From: Hyaloperonospora brassicae
Lineage: Eukaryota; Oomycota; Peronosporomycetes; Peronosporales; Peronosporaceae
Length of the DNA stretch: 64,000 nucleotides
Direction of reading: 5' to 3'
Assembly: GCA_947650285.1 (NCBI GenBank)
Contig: CANTFL010000424.1
Coordinates: 62,001-126,000 of the forward strand
The notes below the pieces were generated by a model, which saw only the letters and a program-made list of their open reading frames with translations, did no database searches and was not told where the DNA came from. Of the stretch, positions 57,524 through 64,000 are shown piece after piece. A program made the translations under genes and the position numbers. Position 1 is the stretch's first letter, and each line of letters starts with the position of its first letter.

Positions 57524-58127
57524 GTGGTCATGGAACGCTGAGTGCCAGCTTTCCTTTGAAGGTATCAAGCGGAGCTTGATGCAGTCTCCGATCTTGGCGA
57601 TTGCAGATCAGGTCAGACCATTTCATGTGGTCTGTGACGCCAGCGATTTTGCAATCGGCTGTGCGTTAATGCAATTTAAATCAGATGGCGCGGAGCGCGT
57701 CATCTGTTATCAGTCGCGTCAGCTGCAGGCAGCTGAGAGCATAAACCCAGTGCATGACAAGGAACACCTTGCCATGAAGTACGCACTGGCTAAGTTTCGC
57801 GTCGATCTCTTGGGCGATAGACCGTTTGTTGTCTATTCGGACCATGCGTCACTACGCACGGCCGTAAACTGCCCACACCTCTCGCAAAAGATGGCGAGAT
57901 GGATGTCTTTCTTCGCTGAGTACAACTTCTCCGTGGAGTATAAGCCAAGACGACTAAACGTCGTCGCTGATGCGTTATCACGTCGGTCCGACTTCGGGCC
58001 AACGACCCGAGTCAACAGTAAGTCATTTCCCAGTGTTGCGACACTTTCCATCAGTGTGCCGCCGTCGCCGTTACTCGACGACGTGCGGATATCATACACA
58101 GGAGATACTAGATCTTCATCCGTTTGA
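57483..58127 (+). pseudogene. pol: E4 pol: RNase H
   Basis: The RT-linked RNase H has an intact DAS motif (VCDASDFAIGCALMQF), HDKEHLAMKYAL, Y-S-D-H-A-S-L-R-T-A and RLNVVADALSRR. It is one frame shifted from RT. The segment stays open into the linker leading to integrase. Confidence 0.87.
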
Positions 58128-59293
58128 TGGGTCACTTTGCGAACCCATCCCGAAAATCCTTGTCGGATTTGCCGGCCCTGTACCGTTGCTCTTTGGATCG
58201 GTACACTACTCACAATGGCCTGCTGTACTATACAGCAGTTGCCGACGACACGCCTCGTGTCGTCGTTCCCGACCATGATGAATTGCGATTGCGCATCATG
58301 TTCGAATGTCACGATGCGCCGTCGGGCGGGCACCGTGGCCGAGAAAAGACTTACCTCACGGTCAGTCGTGACTTTTACTGGCCACGCCAGTATCAGTTTG
58401 TCCGCAAGTACATTAGTTATTGCGAGGTCTATCAACGAAAGAAGCCTAGTCCTTTATTCCGTGCACCGTTACAACCTCTGCCGGTCCCGGCAGAGTGTTA
58501 GGGACGGTGTCCATGGACTTATTCTTCGGGTTTCCTGAAGACACTAACAAGAATAATGGTATTCTTGTTTTTGTTGACCGATTCAGCAAGATGATGCATC
58601 ATTCTGCAGTCCCTGAGTCGATCAAGGCTCAAGGTTGTACTCGTGTTTTTCCAGACACGGTCTTTAGACTCCACGGTTACCCCGTGAACTCGTATCCGAC
58701 CGTGACCCTCGGTTTACGGCGGCATTTTGGCAAACCGTGTTCCGCTCATTGGGAACACGATTGAATATGTCTACTTCTGACCATCCCGAAACAGATGGTC
58801 AGACGGAACGTGCGAACCGTGTCCTCGAAGAAATCCTTCGAGGATATGTCCACTCGTTTTCGAGTTGGAGCGATTTCCTACCCATGGTGGAATTCGCCAT
58901 CAATAATTCGGTGCATGCTTCCACACAGCACACACCGTTTTACTTGAATGGCTTACGCCATCCACGTGTGCCCACACTTCTAGAGTGTGACTCTTGGATA
59001 AGGGGGGGAGGGACTGCTCGAGCAAAAACCGTTTTGGCTCTTGCTCAGCACGTGTCGACGCTAACGTCGTCAAGTATGATGCCGATGTCGATCAGGTCGA
59101 CATCGATAAAAAGGATCACCTCAATGATAGCGGCGACGCTATTATTGGCTTGGATGATGAAGACGATGCTGGTATATTCAGCATCGTCAACGATTATTCC
59201 AGCGAGGAAGAAGACAACCTCGCTGAAGAAGAGAACAAACTCTTAGTAGTGCGCACGAATCGCACTGAAAGACAAAACAACGAGTCAGCATAG
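58124..59293 (+). pseudogene. pol: E4 pol: integrase zinc and core domains, acidic linker
   Basis: The zinc domain reads HDAPSGGHRGREKT and CEVYQRKK, with the last Cys changed to Tyr (58124-58501). The core has M-D-L-F-F-G-F-P (first Asp, 58495 on); the second Asp region is frameshifted by a one-base loss near 58675; ETDGQTERANRVLEEILR retains the Glu (58737 on). The acidic linker (DADVDQVDIDKKDHLNDSGD, 58994-59293) is open here. Four or more frame changes break the chain. Confidence 0.85.
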
Positions 59294-59353
59294 AACTTCC
59301 TGCTGACTTGAGAGGCGGTAGTCCGTTTCGTTCAAGTCTCCATCGCAAATGCG

Positions 59354-60228
59354 GTGGACCGCCAGAAACGGAACGCAGACAAGAATGGAAGAGCAAATGT
59401 TCTTTCATTTAAGGTTAACGACCTAGTACTACTGTCTACGGTAAACTTACCTGGACATGCAGTCACTAGTGTCTGCAGTAGTAAACTACTGCCGAAATAC
59501 ATTGGGCCATTTCGAGTGTTGCACCGCAAGGGCAATGCATACACGACTCGAATTGCCACGTAAGATGCGCACCCATCCTAAGTTTTACGTGGGGAGGCTC
59601 AGGCCGTACTGTCAGTACGAGCCTTCTTCTTCCGATGAAGATAGCCCCCACGTTCAAGAAGATCCATCAAGTTCTTGCGTTCGCGCTTCAGACGATCCGT
59701 CTGGTCGAGCAGATATGATACCTCGGAACTCAACCGCGATATCTCCCCGCGAGCTGTCGCCAGCTCTCCGGAAAGGGAGCGGACATCCCGCTCGACCTGA
59801 ATCTGCGCTTTGGCATAATCGGCGCGATCCCTCGCCCGATCAGCCTCGTGATCCTTGCGGTTCTTCCGCACGGTATCAGTCAAAGCGTAGCGCCGGTCGC
59901 GCTCGTGCTTCAAGTCATCGCGCAATCGATCGAATTGCGCGATCCATCTCGTATGGGTCGAGATGGTGAACCGAATCATCTGGAGGAGGTCTTTCCTCCT
60001 CCACCACATCCTTTGGTGGATGCTCACGGTGATAAACGCTTTCTAGTGGAGCGTATCTTGAATCACCGTGACGATTCAGGATCAAGGACGAGCTACCTCG
60101 TCCAGTGGCGGGGGTATCCATCTTCTTGGAACAGCTGGGAGCCCTGCTCCCAGCTGATGATGGATGTCGAAGGTCTCTTCTGCCAGTATGACGAGACTCA
60201 TTCGATAGGTCCTCGGGCCCATCGGTAA
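59354..60228 (+). pseudogene. pol: E4 pol: GPY/F module, linker and chromodomain
   Basis: Frames 59354-59563, 59457-59969 and 59848-60228 together carry NDLVLLSTVNLPGHAV, Y-I-G-P-F-R-V-L-H-R-K-G, the low-complexity linker and the chromodomain ([28 protein letters not shown]). An extra C near 59931 relative to E1 shifts the frame inside the linker. The linker is opposite the antisense coiled coil. Confidence 0.85.
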
Positions 60229-61204
60229 ACACGCGCCCTAGGCGCTTGTAGACGGATTGCAAGTTTGCAATCGCGTCACGCATCTCAGCCGAGATGTGTG
60301 CCCTTTCCCAGGGCGAACTTAGGGAATACACGTCCCTATGTGCACGCTGCGAGTTGTCAACACAACTCGCACAAGGGTCTCCTCATGTGAGGCAAGGAAT
60401 GTCCAGCCTCACTTGATAACGATGCAACCGGTACCTGGCACCGGTTGGCGTTCGCTTTTCAAACCTGAGGCGTACTGCCTCAAGCTTCTTGAGCCACCCT
60501 TCTTGTCCAAAATTCTTTACATTTTGGACGAACGCGTTCCACGCTGCCAAAAGCGAGGCTTTGTCACGCTTTTGGTTGCCGTTGTATCATCGATATCTAA
60601 GGAAGACATCGAGATAAAAATCTTCTTCAGCGCGAAAGTTACTCGCGCTGGGACTCAAGCCGTGAAGCTCAGTCGCATCTAATAAGGGTATCGATGGTGT
60701 TGGCTAGTCTCGTGGGACAAGCTATTGATGAGCCGTTCAGGCAAACGCCACGGCTTCAGATCATCAAGCTTCGAAGTGGTACCTCTGTTGGTACCACGGC
60801 TCCCAGAATGACGATGGCTCACAACATCGTCATCCCGCTCGTGCGAATAAGCACGAGTCGGCGGTGGTAAGGAGTGATACTCCTCACCACTCTGATCACC
60901 TTCATCATCACTGCCGAACAGACTGTGTTGCATCTCACGAGTTTGTTCGTTGGAAGCTTGGCGAATACTGAGGCGTCGCCGGTGATCGAGACGCCTCTGG
61001 AACATTGCCCGAGTCAGACACGTCTGACTCGCCAGAATAGATGACCTCAACGTCAGGGGCATCATGCGCACGCGGTGTTGTACCGCGTGCACCTGCAGCA
61101 CCTCTTGCTGCAGGCGAAGAACGAGCAGCAGACGCAAATCGTCTGCCCCAGAAACTAGCACAGGCACAGACTCTGTGTGCTCTTGAGTCACCCCGCATAG
61201 ACAT
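59599..61204 (-). pseudogene. E4 antisense ORF with C-terminal coiled coil
   Basis: This is the counterpart of the E1 antisense ORF. Open parts are 61204-60935 and 61191-60679 (EVIYSGESDVSDSGN; ends R-Y-P-Y-stop as in E1), a middle part with S-L-L-A-A-W-N-A-F-V-Q, 60331-59915 (LSSPWERAHISAEMRDAIAN) and 60027-59599 (coiled coil DRLRDDLKHERDRRYALTD to RKKKAR). Two one-base differences from E1 near 61100 and 61180 cancel, so the flanking frame is restored. The extra C near 59931 breaks it. It starts within about 280 bases of the 3' LTR. Its function is unknown; its conservation with E1 is the reason to treat it as a gene. Confidence 0.6.
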
Positions 61205-61328
61205 GTTAACTATGCGAGGTCAGGTCAAGTTATGAACGGAACGGACCCAACAAGTGCTCCCTGTCCCAATGGTGACCAATGAGTGGCCACCATATTTTCG
61301 ATAGTCACAAAGTGACAGTCAGTTGAGA

Positions 61329-61482
61329 CGGGTGATATAACCGGGCAGAAACCCGACCCGAGACTCCTCCCCTCCCCTTCCTCCCCCAAACCCCTTTTTT
61401 TCCCTCGAAATTTTTGAGAAAACAACACCCCCTGGGCCCCCCCCCCTTGTCCCGGGGGGGGAGGGGAGAGGGGGGGGTGGGG
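61329..61482. other. Low-quality or misassembled sequence
   Basis: E1 has a purine tract and LTR start here. E4 instead has a run of C, G and T homopolymers (for example ten C, then CCCGGGGGGG, then G-rich with single A or T). This resembles the low-quality tail of a read or a patched gap rather than biology, and it replaces the first part of the E4 3' LTR. Confidence 0.7.
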
Positions 61483-61862
61483 GTTACATGTAATTGTTAC
61501 TATATAAAAATAATGACAATAAAGATTATTAAGTTGAATATTCTTTGAACAATATCACCAATAGTGGTGATATTGAAGGGTCGACCAAAGGATCTGCTTA
61601 TTGGTTGATATCTTGATGATATCAACCCACCAATCGCCGCAGGACGCGCGCAAAGAGTGGTGACGAGACGTCATCATACACTCAGTTAGATTAACATAGT
61701 TAAGTCAGGTTAAACAGAGAGATAGTGCTTAAAAGACTTAATTATATTGATATAACGGTTTCTAGTTTTACCTTAACTACGATTCCTCGATTGCCTCGTG
61801 TACGTCTGTCGGGCGCACCAAAACCCTTGCGTTAAGTTCACGCAAGGGTGTGCCCCGTTACA
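61483..61862 (+). repeat. E4 3' LTR (5' end lost)
   Basis: Matches the E1 LTRs from GTTACATG onward, including the CAATATCACC/GGTGATATTG hairpin and the terminal CCCCGTTACA. It is more similar to E1 LTRs than to the E4 5' LTR. Confidence 0.85.
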
Positions 61863-62897
61863 GGTAATGGGCGAGGGGCACTACTCTAAAAGCTTAGTGT
61901 CCCAACTTCTGGAAGCGATTGCACTTCTGCAATCGCTTGTTGTTTACAGAGCGACGTCTCTCGCTCTTGACATAACAGAGGTCCATTGGTTCTGGACCTC
62001 CGGACTTATGTCGTCTCAGCGGACGATATGAGCTTAAGCTAGCATGATCCTGGTTGATGATTAAGTCGTCCTGTTCCGCTGCTAAGATAGCATCTTCTAG
62101 AGTATCCAACTCTAGACATAACAGGTGGTTTTGGACGGGCCCCTCAGCTAGCCCTTGCATGAACCTAGTAATTAACGTGTGTTCACGCACTGGGTTGACA
62201 GTTGTAATACTCGCAAGGAGTCGTGTATTTTGGGCGTAAGCGTGCACGTCGCGCTTACCCTATTTGAGCTTCAGAAGCTCCGAACGAGCTCTAAACTCTG
62301 CTCTTGGCGGCTCAAACGTAAGGTTGAGCCGGGTTTTGATGGACTCGAGTGACTCAAAAGCATATGGGTCCCTCATCTACAGCCCTAAGGTCCAATTCTT
62401 GTCACGTCCTACCAAGTGGGGTTGAGCAAATGTTAATTATATTTGCTCATCGTCGATACGACGTGCCTTTATGGCTCTGTCTTGTTCGACGAACCATAAC
62501 AACACGGCGTCTTCCTCGACTCCTATTTAGTTGGAGATATCGACTTCAAGATTTCGGGGTGACACGTGTGCGTCGTCCCGTACACAGCAGTATTATATTG
62601 CTGCTGTCTCAACAGTTCAATCTGTTGAGCTTCGAGTTCTCTAAAGTGCTCAGCCTGTTGAGAGCCTTGATGGTGAAGCAAGACTACTTTCTCTCGTTCG
62701 GCGACAAGTTCATATTGAACAAACCTGGCGATTGAGGCATGCTGTTGGTCTCTGTTAAGAGACTCCAACATAGCGGTAACGCCAATGTCGCCCACGGTAG
62801 AGCTCATTCGCCCTACCGCGACCCATTCGAGATCACTCAAATGGACAAAGCCTTCACGCGTCGCGTGAAAGCTTTCCTTCTCATCCATTATGTTCAT
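61863..62897 (-). pseudogene. gag: E5 Gag fragment
   Basis: A third Gag of the E1 family, on the minus strand, truncated at the zinc knuckle. 62897-62523 covers the N-terminal helical region (FHATREGFVHLSDLEW, then LNRDQQHASIARFVQYE). 62247-61894 covers the capsid end (VREHTLITRFMQGLAEGP, then P-E-P-M-D-L-C-Y-V) and stops at Q-K-L-G-H-stop. A frame break lies between them. The E4 3' LTR joins it directly at 61862/61863, so the rest of E5 is missing here. Confidence 0.87.
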
Positions 62898-62945
62898 GAT
62901 GGATGAGCCACTTGGACGCTGGAAGAACTACAAAGTGCTACCAGG

Positions 62946-63373
62946 TTTAACGGGGCACACCTCTTGCGTGATATTAACGCAAGGGTGGCGTGTGCCCGAC
63001 AAGCGTACTCAAGGCAACCGAGAAAGCGGTAGGTAAAACAGAACCCGAAAGCTCTGTCTTGAGGGACAGTATAACTTTTTAGTTAATACAATTGTTACGT
63101 TAATAAATCATCTTTGACTTACTCTAACTATAATAAACTGTCTTCTCCTATGTGTGTCCCTTGCTCACCACCCATTGCGCGCATCCTGCAGCGATTGGTG
63201 GTTAAGTTGGTTGATGTACACCGTACATCCACCGAGAAGTGGACTCCTCCACGGATATTATCCTTAGCGATAATAATCCGACAACATCACTTATTTCGAG
63301 TGATGTTAATTGAATATTATTAAAACCGATAATATTCAAAATTTGGTGCTTTCGTACCAAATATCATGTAACA
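62946..63373 (-). repeat. E5 5' LTR
   Basis: A 428-bp LTR. On the minus strand it starts TGTTACATGA and ends GCCCCGTTAAA. It is diverged from the E1 LTR but keeps the same style of hairpins, for instance ATTTGGT/ACCAAAT and GAATATTAT/ATAATATTC near 63310-63365. Confidence 0.85.
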
Positions 63374-63600
63374 GGCTCACCCCGTGTCAGAACCAGTCGC
63401 TGTCGCTTTGCATTTAGGCTGCTTGGGTCCATATTCTCCAGATTAGACCGCTTTCGAAAGATCTGGCTGATTGGTGCCTGTGACAGCCTGTTGACAACGC
63501 CGAACTCCATCGAAGCCCATGTGGCCAGTGCCGTTTGAGATAAATATGGGTTCAATTCCTTTTGTTTGCATATTTGCAGACGTCGTCCATTGGTATGACG
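63374..63600 (-). pseudogene. Tigger/pogo transposase copy 2, N-terminal part
   Basis: Minus-strand sequence ending at the E5 LTR reads LSQTALATWASMEFGVVNR, then L-S-Q-A-P-I-S-Q-I-F-R-K-R, then M-D-P-S-S-L-N-A-K-R-Q-R-L-V-L-T-R-G-E-P. This is the N-terminal CENP-B-type helix-turn-helix. The gene continues at 54006 after the E4/E5 block, with roughly 20-25 codons missing at the junction. Confidence 0.8.
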
Positions 63601-64000
63601 GATCTACGATAGATATCACACCAAAAGGCAAGACACGATTAAAAATGTATATATGTGGCTTTCCCGGTGTAATAATTGCTAGCTCAGACGAAAGAAGCTA
63701 TGGGTCCATCTCATACCGTTAAGAAGGTAGCAAAATAGCCAGGAACCTGAGACTTTGTTCTGTTCCAGCAGTGAAAGCCTTATGGATGGATTTTGGCTTG
63801 TACTTGAGGGAAGTGGGGGTTGGTTTGGGTGGCCAGGTCCGCTTTTTTGACCACTCAATTGATTAGTTCTCCTTATGTACGATACACAGCAATCAATTAG
63901 TTATAACCTCTGCTAAGTTATGGTGATTGTCGTCCAGCGTACCCAGAACTTATCGGAGGAATGACTGTACTGAAAGTCTCTCTCACTAGTTCTCGACGAG
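63601..64000. other. Right end of the window, no gene recognised
   Basis: Possibly the promoter side and end of Tigger copy 2. A 67-codon frame at 63519-63722 is a shadow of the transposase strand. No terminal inverted repeat was identified. Confidence 0.45.

Larger units (their letters stand above)
54007..61862 (+). mobile_element. Ty3/Gypsy E4, second copy of the E1 family
   Basis: It has the same order as E1: LTR, gag, pol, opposite-strand ORF, LTR. pol and the antisense region are near-identical to E1 over long stretches; gag is more diverged and broken. Its two LTRs differ strongly in their last 100 bases, and the start of the 3' LTR is replaced by low-quality-looking sequence. It shares with E1 the Y-F-D-V form of the RT active site and the RT/RNase H frame change. 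The flanks (TTAGG left, GGTAA right) do not match. Confidence 0.92.
61863..63373 (-). mobile_element. Truncated Gypsy E5 (E1 family): gag piece and 5' LTR
   Basis: On the minus strand: LTR (63373-62946), primer-binding site (complement of TGGTAGCAC near 62935-62943), then gag up to the knuckle. pol and 3' LTR are absent. It lies head to head with E4 inside a Tigger gene. Confidence 0.85.

Noticed and set aside
1..64000. CRISPR array, prokaryotic operons, riboswitches or phage attachment sites
   Set aside because: The tandem repeats seen lack spacer structure, and the gene content is eukaryotic transposon sequence, so bacterial feature types do not apply.

Overview
The window looks like repeat-rich, gene-poor nuclear DNA of an oomycete, probably a Peronosporales species (Phytophthora or a downy mildew). 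This rests on family knowledge: chromodomain Ty3/Gypsy elements with the long integrase tails typical of oomycetes, a DUF659/BED-type hAT transposase, CENP-B/Tigger-type pogo transposases and one decayed RXLR-effector-like signal-peptide fragment. I see no intact host gene. Almost everything identifiable is transposable-element sequence of several ages, nested and mostly broken.

Layout. 1-1.48 kb: effector-like fragment and a 22-bp tandem repeat. 1.48-9.44 kb: Gypsy element E1 (+) with both LTRs, an open gag, a broken pol and an ORF on the opposite strand. 9.44-11.57 kb: hAT transposase remnant. 12.4-14.0 kb: Tigger transposase remnant. 14-30.4 kb: AT-rich decayed DNA holding an old Gypsy remnant, a young 1.24-kb inverted duplication (16.5-21.2 kb) and a tRNA-like SINE candidate. 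30.4-45.4 kb: a 15-kb Gypsy element E2 (+) with about 2.04-kb LTRs, two RNase H domains, a chromodomain and a long ORF on the opposite strand. 45.4-52.3 kb: old Gypsy element E3 (-), also with an ORF antisense to pol. 52.7-54.0 kb and 63.4-63.6 kb: two halves of one Tigger transposase gene, separated by Gypsy copies E4 (+, 54.0-61.86 kb) and E5 (-, truncated, 61.86-63.37 kb), both of the E1 family.

How the parts relate. Three divergent Gypsy families (E1/E4, E2, E3) share one arrangement: sense gag-pol ends in an integrase with a C-terminal chromodomain, and a second ORF starts beside the 3' LTR and runs on the opposite strand back towards pol. In E1/E4 and E3 its predicted coiled coil lies exactly opposite the integrase linker ahead of the chromodomain. 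Between E1 and E4, substitutions in that overlap fall mainly on third codon positions of the antisense frame and almost never on third positions of the sense frame, which is what selection on the antisense product would leave.

The E1/E4/E5 family has a second striking property. Its LTRs, gag, pol and antisense region are tiled with perfect short inverted repeats (8-11 bp stems, short loops), some showing paired base changes between copies. E1 and E4 also share a catalytic RT replacement and a pol frameshift, so they probably descend from one defective, trans-mobilised lineage.
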